Below are positions 10,201 to 18,700 of a DNA stretch of 64,000 bases, one piece after another. Each line of letters starts with the position of its first letter. Position 1 is the first letter of the stretch. Source of the stretch: Peptostreptococcaceae bacterium VA2 (lineage in GTDB: Bacteria; Bacillota; Clostridia; Peptostreptococcales; Peptostreptococcaceae); NCBI GenBank assembly GCA_000686145.1, contig JMMB01000007.1:2604001-2668000 (forward strand), given 5' to 3'. Under the pieces are notes generated by a model that saw only the letters and a program-made list of their open reading frames with translations, searched no databases and was not told the origin of the DNA. The position numbers were made by a program, and so were the translations under genes.

Positions 10201-10237
10201 AAAAATAAGACTTATCTTTTTAATAAGTCTTATTTTT
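10201..10237 (-). terminator. Terminator after the spoIIP unit
   Basis: AAAAATAAGACTTAT (10201-10215) pairs over 15 bp with ATAAGTCTTATTTTT (10223-10237), immediately after the stop of the 86-aa gene. Confidence 0.85.
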
Positions 10238-10242
10238 TATTC

Positions 10243-10503
10243 TTATTTATCAAATTGTTCTAGCATTTCTTTAGTGATCGAACTTATATATACAGCTTTT
10301 TCATTTATAAAAGTTTGTATTTCTTTTATAACAGGTTCTACTTTATATGCTTGTTCGCCTAGCATCATTTTTGCACTATTATCTACTATAAATATACATA
10401 CCATCAAATTCACAATCATAAACAAAATAAATAGTACTTTACTTACAAATCTTCTTTTCTTACCTTTTGATTTTTTCTGTATAGTTTTTTCCAATCTACT
10501 CAT
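10243..10503 (-). CDS. Small single-span membrane protein (unknown)
   Basis: I do not recognise a named family. The product is 86 aa: a very basic N-terminus (RLEKTIQKKSKGKKRRFVSK), one strongly hydrophobic segment at about residues 23-42, and an outward soluble tail of about 44 residues. By the positive-inside rule the basic end is cytoplasmic. ATG with GCAGGAGAAACAA upstream. It lies 21 bp after spoIIP on the same strand and before a strong terminator, so it is probably cotranscribed with spoIIP. That makes a sporulation role possible, but nothing in the protein proves it. Confidence 0.75.
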   Translation of the reverse strand: MSRLEKTIQKKSKGKKRRFVSKVLFILFMIVNLMVCIFIVDNSAKMMLGEQAYKVEPVIKEIQTFINEKAVYISSITKEMLEQFDK

Positions 10504-10524
10504 TTGTTTCTCCTGCTAATTTGT

Positions 10525-11487
10525 CTAGTTCTTACTTTTAAAATACTCATCTAATATTTGTGCAACATATTTACCACTAGCTTTAGCTTCATCAGCAGTT
10601 GTCCCATTACTACCTACTTCTATAAGCATATGATTTTTAACTACAGATTGATTGTATCTTCCTTTAGGCTTTACTATAATAGGTTTAACTAATTCTGGGT
10701 ATTTTGCCTGAGCAAATTTAGTTATATCTTGGGCTAGTGATTTTATTTCATTAACATTAGAATTTCTAGCTCCAACTACAAAGAAGAACTTAGCAACCTT
10801 TTCTCCATTAATTGTTGTAGTCATTCTTTCATGTTCTGCTTTTTTCTCAGCTTCAGTTTTAAGGTCTCTTGCATCTCTATGTAAGTCTACAGCTATATCT
10901 ACATTTTTATACTTTGGTAATAATTCTTGTAATGTCTTATAACTACTACCATATGATTCCGTAAAGTCTGGATAGTCGTGATATTTAGTACTATGAACTA
11001 CTCCCCATCCTTTTTTGTTTAATTCTTCTGTTACAATTTTTCCAACTGCTAATATTGAATTGTCTGCATCTTTTGAGTGATAGTTTCCTGCCGGTGCATT
11101 AGAATAGGTTTCCCCTGCATGTGAATGGTATAAAAGTATTTTTGGATTTTCTTTAGTAACTCTTATATTATTTTCGTAACTAGAATTACTAACATTTATA
11201 CTTTCTTCATTGCTTTGCTTAGTGTCTGTGTTTGCTTCATTATTTATAGTAGGTATATTTTCTTCTCCTATGTGAAATTTAACATACTCTTTATCCTTTT
11301 TATCGTTATTTGTATTTACTTCTTCCTTCTTTTCACTTTTTTGTGTATTTTCAACCTTAGATTCCGGATATGATGAATTCACTAAAAACTTTAAAAACTC
11401 ATCTTTATCCATGGCATAAGACATTACAGGTAAAATACAAACTAACACACAGGACATGATTAATGCCTTAATGCGTTTTTTGAACAT
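10525..11487 (-). CDS. spoIIP: SpoIIP sporulation peptidoglycan hydrolase
   Basis: A 320-residue stage II sporulation protein P. SpoIIP is the amidase/endopeptidase that, with SpoIID and SpoIIM, degrades septal peptidoglycan so that the mother-cell membrane can engulf the forespore. A hydrophobic N-terminal segment (about residues 8-25) anchors or exports it. A charged, Asn/Lys-rich linker follows (about 40-110). The catalytic domain has LLYHSHAGETY with His121 and Glu125, DLHRD at 201-205 and MLIEVGSN with Glu290; these match the zinc and catalytic positions of the family. ATG with AAGGAGGAATAAAC upstream, 12 bp after gpr. Confidence 0.93.
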   Translation of the reverse strand: MFKKRIKALIMSCVLVCILPVMSYAMDKDEFLKFLVNSSYPESKVENTQKSEKKEEVNTNNDKKDKEYVKFHIGEENIPTINNEANTDTKQSNEESINVSNSSYENNIRVTKENPKILLYHSHAGETYSNAPAGNYHSKDADNSILAVGKIVTEELNKKGWGVVHSTKYHDYPDFTESYGSSYKTLQELLPKYKNVDIAVDLHRDARDLKTEAEKKAEHERMTTTINGEKVAKFFFVVGARNSNVNEIKSLAQDITKFAQAKYPELVKPIIVKPKGRYNQSVVKNHMLIEVGSNGTTADEAKASGKYVAQILDEYFKSKN

Positions 11488-11499
11488 GTTTATTCCTCC

Positions 11500-12456
11500 T
11501 TATTTGGTGACCCTACCTGGATGAAGAGACCTATTTAATCCTTCACTTATTATTATTGCTAAATTTTCAATTGTTTCATCAATGTCTTTAGGTGTTACTA
11601 TTAAATTTTTATCATATGGGTCTAATGATTCCTTTATTAAATGATACTTTTCTTCTTCTTTTAATTTTTTTAACATATCATAAAATTTATCCCCATTTTC
11701 AGATTGACTCATTAAGTTATCAATAGCCAAATCTAGTACATCACTAGTAAGTGTTGCTGCATCTACTACCGTTGGTACTCCTATAGCGATTACATCTACT
11801 CCTAAATATTCTTTGTTTAGTGCTTTTCTTTTGTTTCCTACTCCTCCTCCAGGTGCTATCCCTGCAGTGGATATTTGTATAGTTGAATTTACCCTCTCCA
11901 TCTTTCTTGAAGCTAAGGCATCTATTGCTATTACTCTATCTGGCTTTATCTTATCTACTATTGATTTTACAATTTCACTAGTTTCAATTCCTGTAAGTCC
12001 CATAACTCCAGGGCTTAAACCTGCTACCTCTGTAAAATCATCATCATAATCTTTGTTATAATTTTTGAATATATGCCTAGTTACTAAGCTTTTAGATATT
12101 GTTTTAGGTCCTAATGCATCAGATGTTATATTCCAGTTTCCAAGTCCAATAAGCAAAGTCTTTTTAGTTTTATCAGTTCCTAAAACCTCGACTAATTCAT
12201 CTTTTAAGTAGTTTATTACCTCTTCTCTAGACTCATCATCATCAAACTTCATAAGGTTACTTTCTAATGTTATATACTTGCCTATTCCTTTATTCATTAT
12301 TTGTGAACCTTGTTCATCTATAATTTCAACTTTTGTTACTATACAATTTTCTAATTCTTTTTTTTCAAGTTTTACACCTGGTATTTCTTTAGAAGATTGA
12401 CCATCTTCACACATTTCTCTAGCTTCTAGGGCTAAGTCTGTTCTTATACTAATCAT
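11500..12456 (-). CDS. gpr: GPR germination protease
   Basis: A 318-residue aspartic-type protease specific for small acid-soluble spore proteins (SASPs). It is made as a zymogen in the forespore and starts SASP degradation in germination. The N-terminus IRTDLALEARE resembles the sequence it cuts in SASPs and its own propeptide. GLGNWNITSDALGPKTI and SPGVMGLTGIETSEIV are family signatures, as is DRVIAIDALASR. Somewhat shorter than the Bacillus enzyme. ATG with CTTGGAGGTTTACT upstream. It comes first of gpr-spoIIP-86aa. Forespore sigma-G control is expected from the family, but I could not see a convincing sigma-G promoter. Confidence 0.95.
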   Translation of the reverse strand: MISIRTDLALEAREMCEDGQSSKEIPGVKLEKKELENCIVTKVEIIDEQGSQIMNKGIGKYITLESNLMKFDDDESREEVINYLKDELVEVLGTDKTKKTLLIGLGNWNITSDALGPKTISKSLVTRHIFKNYNKDYDDDFTEVAGLSPGVMGLTGIETSEIVKSIVDKIKPDRVIAIDALASRKMERVNSTIQISTAGIAPGGGVGNKRKALNKEYLGVDVIAIGVPTVVDAATLTSDVLDLAIDNLMSQSENGDKFYDMLKKLKEEEKYHLIKESLDPYDKNLIVTPKDIDETIENLAIIISEGLNRSLHPGRVTK

Positions 12457-12764
12457 AGTAAACCTCCAAGTACAATTTAAATGCTATTTATAAGTGTTAA
12501 CAAATTTTAGTATTTTATAACATTTTTTTTTAAAAACTTAAATTTTTATTTTATTTAAATACATTAAATTTTTATTTTATAAATCTTTGAATAATTAATT
12601 TGGATGTTGTAAATTATTTTTATATGAGTTATAATCTAAAAAGTCAAAACAAAAAGATATTATATGAAAAATTATAAATAATTATCCTTGATTTTTAGAT
12701 TTATTTCTGTTAAAATCTAATATGTTGACGATGAATATAATAAAACACACACGAGGGGGTGAAC
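12457..12764. other. Divergent intergenic region gpr / rpsT
   Basis: About 308 bp of very AT-rich DNA between two divergent genes. The right part holds the rpsT promoter described separately. The left part should contain the gpr promoter; no clear match was found. No small gene, RNA or repeat is visible. Confidence 0.5.
12688..12716 (+). promoter_or_regulatory. Sigma-A promoter of rpsT
   Basis: TTGATT (12688-12693) is separated by exactly 17 bp from TAAAAT (12711-12716). Transcription would start near 12723, giving a leader of about 40 bases before rpsT. Confidence 0.7.
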
Positions 12765-13034
12765 ATGGTGGCAAACATAAAATCAGCTAAGAAAAGAATA
12801 AAAGTTATCGAGAAAAAGACAGCTTTAAACAAAGCTAGAAAATCTCAACTTAAAACTGCAATAAGAAGATTCGAAGAAGCTGTTACTGCAGGTAATAGAG
12901 AAGAAGCTGTTGTAAAATTCCAATATGCTCAAAAGAGAATATGCCAAGTAGCTTCTAAAGGAACTATACACAAGAACGCTGCAGCTAGAAAAGTAGCTAA
13001 ATTAGCTCAAAAGTTAAACGGAATGAACGCTTAA
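12765..13034 (+). CDS. rpsT: 30S ribosomal protein S20
   Basis: A small, very basic ribosomal protein that binds 16S rRNA in the body of the 30S subunit. The N-terminus ANIKSAKKRIKV and the alternating Lys/Ala helices are diagnostic of S20. I start at the ATG at 12765 (89 aa), which follows the strong site GAGGGGGTGAAC. A GTG six bases upstream overlaps that site. The GTG at 12768 would give the canonical MANIKSAKKR start, so a one-codon difference remains open. Transcribed alone on the plus strand from its own promoter and closed by a terminator. Confidence 0.96.
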   Translation: MVANIKSAKKRIKVIEKKTALNKARKSQLKTAIRRFEEAVTAGNREEAVVKFQYAQKRICQVASKGTIHKNAAARKVAKLAQKLNGMNA

Positions 13035-13060
13035 TTAACCGTTTAAGCTTAATAGATATT

Positions 13061-13088
13061 ACCCTTGGTTGTTAATCAAGGGTTTTTT
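13061..13088 (+). terminator. Terminator after rpsT
   Basis: ACCCTTG (13061-13067) pairs with CAAGGGT (13077-13083), followed by TTTTTT on the plus strand. Confidence 0.85.
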
Positions 13089-13120
13089 ATTATCCATTTA
13101 AGTATAAAAGCGCTTAATGC

Positions 13121-13166
13121 TATAAAAGCCTTAGATAAAGAATGCTCTTTATCTAAGGCTTTTATA
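13121..13166 (-). terminator. Terminator after holA (20-bp stem)
   Basis: The 20 bases at 13121-13140 are perfectly complementary to 13147-13166, with a six-base loop. It lies two bases beyond the holA stop and could work for both directions. Confidence 0.85.
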
Positions 13167-13168
13167 GT

Positions 13169-14212
13169 TTAGCTTATTTTTCGTTGACAATACTTGCTTA
13201 CGAGTATTTCTAAAGCTAAAGTATCTCTAACTAATCCATTTTTTATCTTATAATCACTTTCTAATATATAATTTAATATTTCTACTATTATGTTATCTGA
13301 AAAATTATTAGATTGTTTTAGTGCTTTACCTGCTACAAATGGATGTATTTTTAACTTTTCTGCTATAGTCTTTGAAGTGTGACCTTGTACTTGTAGCTGT
13401 CTAACTTGCATAACCACCTTAAATTGCCTAGCTATCATAGCAAATATTCCAAGAACAGATTCACCTTCATGCATCATATCATTTAATATTCTCATAGCAT
13501 TAGAAGCATTTTGTTCTCCTATATAGTCTATTAATTTAAATATATCATTTTCTACCTTTTTTTGAGAAAGCTTATCTATAATTTCATTGGTTACTTTATT
13601 TTGTTTCCCTACAAATGAGCTTATTTTATTTATTTCATTTTCTAAATCTGACAGTGTTTTTTCGCTGCTTTTATCTCTATATCCCTCTTGGTCTATAAAG
13701 TACATTATTTGAGTATTTTCTATAATTACATCATTAATTTCAAACTTCTTTTTTGTCCACTTGAATAAGTCCATGTCTGATAATTTATCGCAGTTAAATA
13801 CTATACCTCTTTTATCTATTTTTTTTACTAAGGACTTTCTTTTATCAACGTCTCCATAAACTATAAAAACTAAAATTGTACTTTCTGGTATGTTATCTAA
13901 ATGTTCTATTAAATTTTTTTCATCGATATCACTGAAATTCTTTTTCTTCCCTTTTAATAATTCAAAATCTTTCACTACCACTATTTTTCTATCATCCATA
14001 AAAGGAAGTGTCTCTATAGAGCTTATAAGCTGATCTAATACCGTTTCTTTTCCATCTATAATATCTAGGTTGAAATCAATCATACTTTCATTTAAACTAT
14101 CTTTAAATACCTTTATCGTATTTTCTATTAAGTAATATTCTCTTCCATAAAAGAGATACACATTTTCAAATTTTTTATTTTTAAGATTAGTTATAATATC
14201 CTTGTAGTTCAT
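13169..14212 (-). CDS. holA: DNA polymerase III delta subunit
   Basis: A 347-residue clamp-loader delta subunit that opens the sliding clamp during loading. The N-terminus NVYLFYGREYYLIENTI and later STILVFIVYGDVDKRKSL fit the HolA P-loop-like domain, in which the nucleotide site is degenerate, as expected. The C-terminal helical collar has ANAMRILNDMMHEGESVLGIFAMIARQFKVV in pieces matching the family. ATG with GAAGGAGCAAAAAA upstream; this site lies inside the end of comEC, and the two genes overlap by 26 bp. comEC-holA is a common Firmicute pair, followed by rpsT as here. Confidence 0.93.
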   Translation of the reverse strand: MNYKDIITNLKNKKFENVYLFYGREYYLIENTIKVFKDSLNESMIDFNLDIIDGKETVLDQLISSIETLPFMDDRKIVVVKDFELLKGKKKNFSDIDEKNLIEHLDNIPESTILVFIVYGDVDKRKSLVKKIDKRGIVFNCDKLSDMDLFKWTKKKFEINDVIIENTQIMYFIDQEGYRDKSSEKTLSDLENEINKISSFVGKQNKVTNEIIDKLSQKKVENDIFKLIDYIGEQNASNAMRILNDMMHEGESVLGIFAMIARQFKVVMQVRQLQVQGHTSKTIAEKLKIHPFVAGKALKQSNNFSDNIIVEILNYILESDYKIKNGLVRDTLALEILVSKYCQRKIS

Positions 14213-15449
14213 TTTTTTGCTCCTTCATAACCTTTAGTTCTTTATAAATCATATATAAAAATATTGCTGTATAATAAATTATTACATAAATCATGTTTGG
14301 ATTATTTATTTCTATGTATGCAAAATCTAAGCTACTTAATTTTTCTAATAAAAAATATATATTATTTATTATTATCATATTAAAATATGCTATAAATTTT
14401 GCAATCCCTATATTTATTTTAAATATAGATATACTTATAATACTCATATACATTATAATCCCTATAAAAGGTACTATTACCATATTGCTAATAACAGAAA
14501 TTATTGGTATCCCTTTAAAATTATAATATATTATCGGTAAAGTTAATATATTCGAAGCCAAAGTTAACGATATTAAACTTAGCTTTATAACCTTATTTAT
14601 ATAACCATAGAAATATATTATAGACAATGTAGCGAGAAAAGACAATTGAAAACTTATATTATATATAATATAAGCGTTATTTATCACTAAAAATATGCCA
14701 ATTAAGGATAATGTGCTTATTCCATCTATTTTTCTATCAAAGAAAATGGCTAAATATAAAATCATTGTAAATGCTATTGCTCTTACTATAGATGGAGTTG
14801 TTCCAATCATTATACAATATAAACACATAGTTATAAATAAAATCAATAATTTTGAAATTTTATTTATTCCTCCAATAATAAATATAACTAAGGTACACAA
14901 TACTCCAGTGTGTAGACCCGATATAGCTATAATATGACTAGTTCCTGTTCTAGAAAACATTTCATTATCTTCTTGTTTAAGCTGTTCTTTTTCTCCTAAA
15001 ATCAGAGAATTTATAAAATCTGAATTTTCCTTATATAAATACCTATTTGCATTTCTTATGTATGTCTTAATATTACCTAGCATTTCATATAAATTACTTT
15101 TACTTATAATTTTATAATTATTTATATATATAAGCCCCTTATAACCAGCGCTCTTCAAATATACGCCATAATTAAAGTCTTCATAATTCATGTCATCAAG
15201 ACTTTTAAATTTTCCAGATAATTTTATTTCCATTCCAACTGTTAAATCTTTTTTTCTAGAGTAATCTCTTACCAAGAATTTATCTACTTTGTATTCATCG
15301 TACTTTTGCTTCTCTTTTTTACATTTTACAATGCCCATTATTTCTACGTTGTCATTATTATAAGACTTATCTAAACTTTTATTTTTTGTATACATAAATG
15401 ATACACACAATATAAATATAAATATTATAAAAAGTGGCCTTCTCATCAT
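14187..15449 (-). CDS. comEC: ComEC/Rec2-type DNA channel protein lacking the metallo-beta-lactamase domain
   Basis: A 420-residue membrane protein with about 8-10 spans. After two N-terminal hydrophobic segments there is an OB-like soluble region (about 30-120, the DUF4131 position). The competence core starts near FSRTGTSHIIAISGLHTG (residues 165-182), the hallmark of ComEC. ComEC moves single-stranded DNA across the membrane in transformation. Full-length ComEC of Bacillus is about 775 aa and ends in a metallo-beta-lactamase domain; that domain is missing here, and the protein stops soon after the last span. Related Clostridia often have this short form. A separate ComEC-like metallo-beta-lactamase lipoprotein is at 17832. 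Two adjacent ATGs; the second is better spaced from GGAGG. Confidence 0.88.
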   Translation of the reverse strand: MMRRPLFIIFIFILCVSFMYTKNKSLDKSYNNDNVEIMGIVKCKKEKQKYDEYKVDKFLVRDYSRKKDLTVGMEIKLSGKFKSLDDMNYEDFNYGVYLKSAGYKGLIYINNYKIISKSNLYEMLGNIKTYIRNANRYLYKENSDFINSLILGEKEQLKQEDNEMFSRTGTSHIIAISGLHTGVLCTLVIFIIGGINKISKLLILFITMCLYCIMIGTTPSIVRAIAFTMILYLAIFFDRKIDGISTLSLIGIFLVINNAYIIYNISFQLSFLATLSIIYFYGYINKVIKLSLISLTLASNILTLPIIYYNFKGIPIISVISNMVIVPFIGIIMYMSIISISIFKINIGIAKFIAYFNMIIINNIYFLLEKLSSLDFAYIEINNPNMIYVIIYYTAIFLYMIYKELKVMKEQKNELQGYYN

Positions 15450-15519
15450 TCCTCCAAATAACCTTTTTACTTTTAATTATTTTCAAACTATATATTTTTA
15501 AACATTTATATTTGCATAT

Positions 15520-15546
15520 AAAAAAGAGACGCATAATTTGCGCCCC
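15520..15546 (-). terminator. Terminator after the GNAT gene
   Basis: Read on the minus strand, an eight-pair stem with two G-U pairs forms between 15539-15546 and 15526-15533. A U-run follows (A-run at 15520-15525). It overlaps the region next to the stop codon. Confidence 0.65.
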
Positions 15547-16704
15547 TTATATATATTCATTTATATAGTTATTCTTCTTATTAAATATTATTTTAAATAG
15601 CTTTAATGCATCTTTACTTATAGTTATGTTATTTAATAACAATGCATCATTTATATCTATGTATGAAAAAGCTAACTGAGTCATTGTATTTATGTTAAAT
15701 TGTACGTCATGTCTTTCTTCACATTTTTGTACTTTTAATTTATTGTTTTTTAAGCATATCTTAAATACACCATTATTTTCATTTATAAATTCATCTTGCA
15801 CTAATACATTTGTACATAATTCTAAATTACTATCAATATCTAGCGTTTCTAAGTATCCTTTTAAGTTAACTATTCTGCCCATCATAAATGGCTTTATCTT
15901 AATGTCACAAGTTTTAGGGTTGTCCAACACAAATCTTATTTTATCGTTTATAGGTGCTAAAATAGTTACTTTCTTACACTGAGTGTTATGATTGTATATA
16001 AATTTCAACATAGATTTTAAAGAATCTATATTTTTATAATGCATCTCTCTAACAAACATATTTTCTCCATTTAAAAAATATATTATATATCCTTGATATC
16101 CGTTATTTTCATGTATGTATATATGTCCATCTTCACTTTTTATTTCTTTGATTAGATTTAAATAATACTTTTCATCTCTTTCTACATTCCCATTTATGTC
16201 TTCTAAAAAGTTTTTACTTATATCTACTAAATTCTCTATGTTAAATTCATTTGCTTTATACAGTCTTCCATCTATTTTAAATCTTCTTAAATCTTCTATG
16301 TCTATAATATATTCTAATTGATCGTAGCAATGTTCATATCCATATTTTCTGTAAAGTCTATAATCTATAGGCATAAGAATTGATACTAATTGATTTTTTT
16401 TATACAATTCTTTAAGTGTGAATTTCATTATACTTTTCATATATCCTCTTCCTCTTACTTGAGGAAAAGTCGAAACTCCTACTACATACGATGTATCATA
16501 TGTTTTATTATTTAATTTTAATTTATATTGATTTAGTTGAAGAGAAGAAACTATTTCTTCTCCTTCATCAACCACTACTGTATTTTGTTTTCTATATTTA
16601 TTTTTGAAATAATATTCAACAAAATTCTCTCCATCATCAAAACAATAATTCCAAATTTCTTTTATATCTTTAATTTCAGATTCTCTAGCATATCTAATTT
16701 TCAT
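15547..16704 (-). CDS. Eis-like GNAT N-acetyltransferase
   Basis: A 385-residue protein starting at the ATG at 16704, which has GGGAGG at the right distance; an earlier frame start lacks this. The N-terminal GNAT domain (residues 1-130) opens IRYARESEIKDIKEIWNYCF and has the acetyl-CoA loop VGVSTFPQVRGRGYMKSIM. A second, degenerate GNAT domain and a C-terminal SCP2-like domain follow, the layout of Eis-type acetyltransferases. Characterised members acetylate aminoglycosides or peptides, but distant relatives in Clostridia have no known substrate. It overlaps the DUF2156 gene by 11 bp, so the two are translationally coupled. Confidence 0.8.
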   Translation of the reverse strand: MKIRYARESEIKDIKEIWNYCFDDGENFVEYYFKNKYRKQNTVVVDEGEEIVSSLQLNQYKLKLNNKTYDTSYVVGVSTFPQVRGRGYMKSIMKFTLKELYKKNQLVSILMPIDYRLYRKYGYEHCYDQLEYIIDIEDLRRFKIDGRLYKANEFNIENLVDISKNFLEDINGNVERDEKYYLNLIKEIKSEDGHIYIHENNGYQGYIIYFLNGENMFVREMHYKNIDSLKSMLKFIYNHNTQCKKVTILAPINDKIRFVLDNPKTCDIKIKPFMMGRIVNLKGYLETLDIDSNLELCTNVLVQDEFINENNGVFKICLKNNKLKVQKCEERHDVQFNINTMTQLAFSYIDINDALLLNNITISKDALKLFKIIFNKKNNYINEYI

Positions 16705-17611
16705 TTTTTGCCTCCCTAACAGTGTATTTTTCAACAAATCTGCATGGATGGTATGAAAGTTTAGCTTTTCTAAGACCTTCTATACCCAAATCTTCTTCTC
16801 TATTCACAAAATCAACATTTTTAAATTCATTTACTATAAATTGCTGATTTATATAAGGATACAACCCTCTTATATATGGGTTTGCTTTTTCTATATGAAC
16901 TAAAGCCATGTTTTCATTTAAAAGTTCACCTATTGTAAATGCCTCTAGCTTATTATCTACATATATACCAGCTACTTTTATTTTATTTTTTAATATATCA
17001 TAATCATTAAATATTTTTTTTATGCTTGAAAGTTCATCATCCATACCTTCATCAAACTCATCATTTTCTTCTTTGTTACTAGTCCATTCTTTCATTAAAT
17101 CTAAGCACTCTTTAAAATCATTTTTCTCTAATAATTTGTATTCATATCTTCCATCATACTCTTTTAAAAAATAATTTATATGATTTCTTTTCTTTTGATT
17201 TTTTTTGCCTTGTAAGCTCCTTATACTTTCTCCATCATATATATAATCAAACAAATCTCTTTCTTCTGTATATTTAAATCTATTAGGATAATTATTTTTT
17301 AAAAATTCTACTACTTCTTTTGTTATCCCTCTAAAGTAAATTTTCTTATTTTCTTTTTTAAAATATTTTAATACAAATTCAATCACCTTAGGCAATTTGT
17401 CTTTAGTCGCTAATGGAAGTATTGAAAAGCTATCTCCTTCATATTCACCTACTATTACTGCAAAATCTTCACCTATATAATATCCTGTCTTATAAACATG
17501 TTGCCACATATACAATGTACTAAAACAATATTCACAAGCTTCATAATCTATCATATCAAAATACGGATCTAACTCCTCTTTTGAATTTATATTAATTTCT
17601 TTAAAAATCAT
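16694..17611 (-). CDS. DUF2156 protein (PG-lysyltransferase C-terminal-like)
   Basis: A 305-residue soluble protein of the DUF2156 family, two linked GNAT-like folds related to the catalytic part of MprF/phosphatidylglycerol lysyltransferase. The start INSKEELDPYFDMIDYEACEYCF and the end VNREEDLGIEGLRKAKLSYHPC are the conserved ends of the family. It lacks the membrane flippase domain of MprF, so lipid modification should not be assumed. ATG with CAACAGGAGGATTT upstream. It overlaps the Eis-like gene, and the two acyltransferase-fold proteins probably act on related substrates. The actual reaction is unknown. Confidence 0.8.
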   Translation of the reverse strand: MIFKEININSKEELDPYFDMIDYEACEYCFSTLYMWQHVYKTGYYIGEDFAVIVGEYEGDSFSILPLATKDKLPKVIEFVLKYFKKENKKIYFRGITKEVVEFLKNNYPNRFKYTEERDLFDYIYDGESIRSLQGKKNQKKRNHINYFLKEYDGRYEYKLLEKNDFKECLDLMKEWTSNKEENDEFDEGMDDELSSIKKIFNDYDILKNKIKVAGIYVDNKLEAFTIGELLNENMALVHIEKANPYIRGLYPYINQQFIVNEFKNVDFVNREEDLGIEGLRKAKLSYHPCRFVEKYTVREAKNEN

Positions 17612-17831
17612 AAATCCTCCTGTTGTTTCTTTTATTATGCGTTAATTTTTAGTATTTTTACTTTTATCTAAATATCTTTTCAATTTATTTTATGTTATTA
17701 ATTTATTTATTTTTATTTTTTGAATTACATTTTGCTACTTTGTATAAAATCTAAGATATAACAATAACCACTAATTTATTTTACCCATATTATATTTATA
17801 TAAACACCTAACGAATGGAGTGATTACTTAA

Positions 17832-18653
17832 TTGAAAAAATCAATTATTTGTTTAATACTTATTATAATATCATTTTTAAGTGGATGTAGCAAAAATTCC
17901 CATTTAAAAATTCATATAATTGACGTAGACCAAGGAGATAGTATATTAATACAAACACCTAATTCCAAAAATATTTTAGTTGACGGAGGAACAGACGATA
18001 GTGAACATATAATCAAGAGTTATTTAAAAAAACATAAAGTGAAATCTATAGACTACATAATAGCTACACATCCTGATTCAGACCATATTGGAGGACTTGA
18101 CAGCATCATTAAAAACTTTCAAGTTAGTTCTGTATATATGCCTGAACAAAATACAGATTCTTCAGCTTATAAAAATTTAATCAGTGCTTGTAGTAATAAA
18201 GACATAAATATAAATTACTTATACAAAGGTGATACGATAAAAATTGAGGATTATATTGACTTATTAGTTTTGAGTCCTTCTTTCATTCAAGAAAAAAACA
18301 ATTTAAATTCAATAGTATTCAAACTAGATTTTAAAAATAAATCTTTTTTATTCACAGGAGATGCCGAACTTGGAAATGAAAATGATATAATAAATTCTTT
18401 CGATTTAGAAGATGTAGATTTTTTAAAAGTAGGCCATCATGGAAGCAGTTCATCTACTAGTATAGATTTTTTAAATGAAATAACGCCTGATGTAGCTGTT
18501 ATTTCCTGCGGCTATAAAAACCAATATGGTCATCCTCATAAAAGTACTTTAGATAATTTATCAAATAATGAAATTATTACTTATAGAACTGATTTATCTG
18601 GAGACTTAGTATTTTTAAGCGATGGAGATATAATATATACAAAAAATGAATAA
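17832..18653 (+). CDS. ComEC-like metallo-beta-lactamase lipoprotein
   Basis: A 273-residue exported lipoprotein. The signal peptide ends in the lipobox LSGC with Cys19 as lipidation site. The rest is one metallo-beta-lactamase domain of the ComEC/Rec2 C-terminal type: VDQGDSILIQTP, then ATHPDSDHIGGL at residues 78-89 (metal ligands His80, Asp84, His85; an Asp replaces the second His of HxHxDH, as in ComEC), FLFTGDAE and KVGHHGS. In ComEC this domain is thought to cut the non-transported DNA strand. An equivalent exonuclease role outside the membrane is plausible. The start codon is TTG, 11 bases after GGAG. It is transcribed alone. Confidence 0.85.
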   Translation: MKKSIICLILIIISFLSGCSKNSHLKIHIIDVDQGDSILIQTPNSKNILVDGGTDDSEHIIKSYLKKHKVKSIDYIIATHPDSDHIGGLDSIIKNFQVSSVYMPEQNTDSSAYKNLISACSNKDININYLYKGDTIKIEDYIDLLVLSPSFIQEKNNLNSIVFKLDFKNKSFLFTGDAELGNENDIINSFDLEDVDFLKVGHHGSSSSTSIDFLNEITPDVAVISCGYKNQYGHPHKSTLDNLSNNEIITYRTDLSGDLVFLSDGDIIYTKNE

Positions 18654-18686
18654 GAAATGGATTTAAATCATTTCTTATTCATTTTT
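18642..18686. terminator. Bidirectional terminator, lipoprotein / tcdA
   Basis: An 18-bp perfect stem (18642-18659 with 18669-18686) lies between two converging genes. A-runs on the left and T-runs on the right allow use in both directions. Confidence 0.85.
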
Positions 18687-18700
18687 TAAAGTTTATCTAT

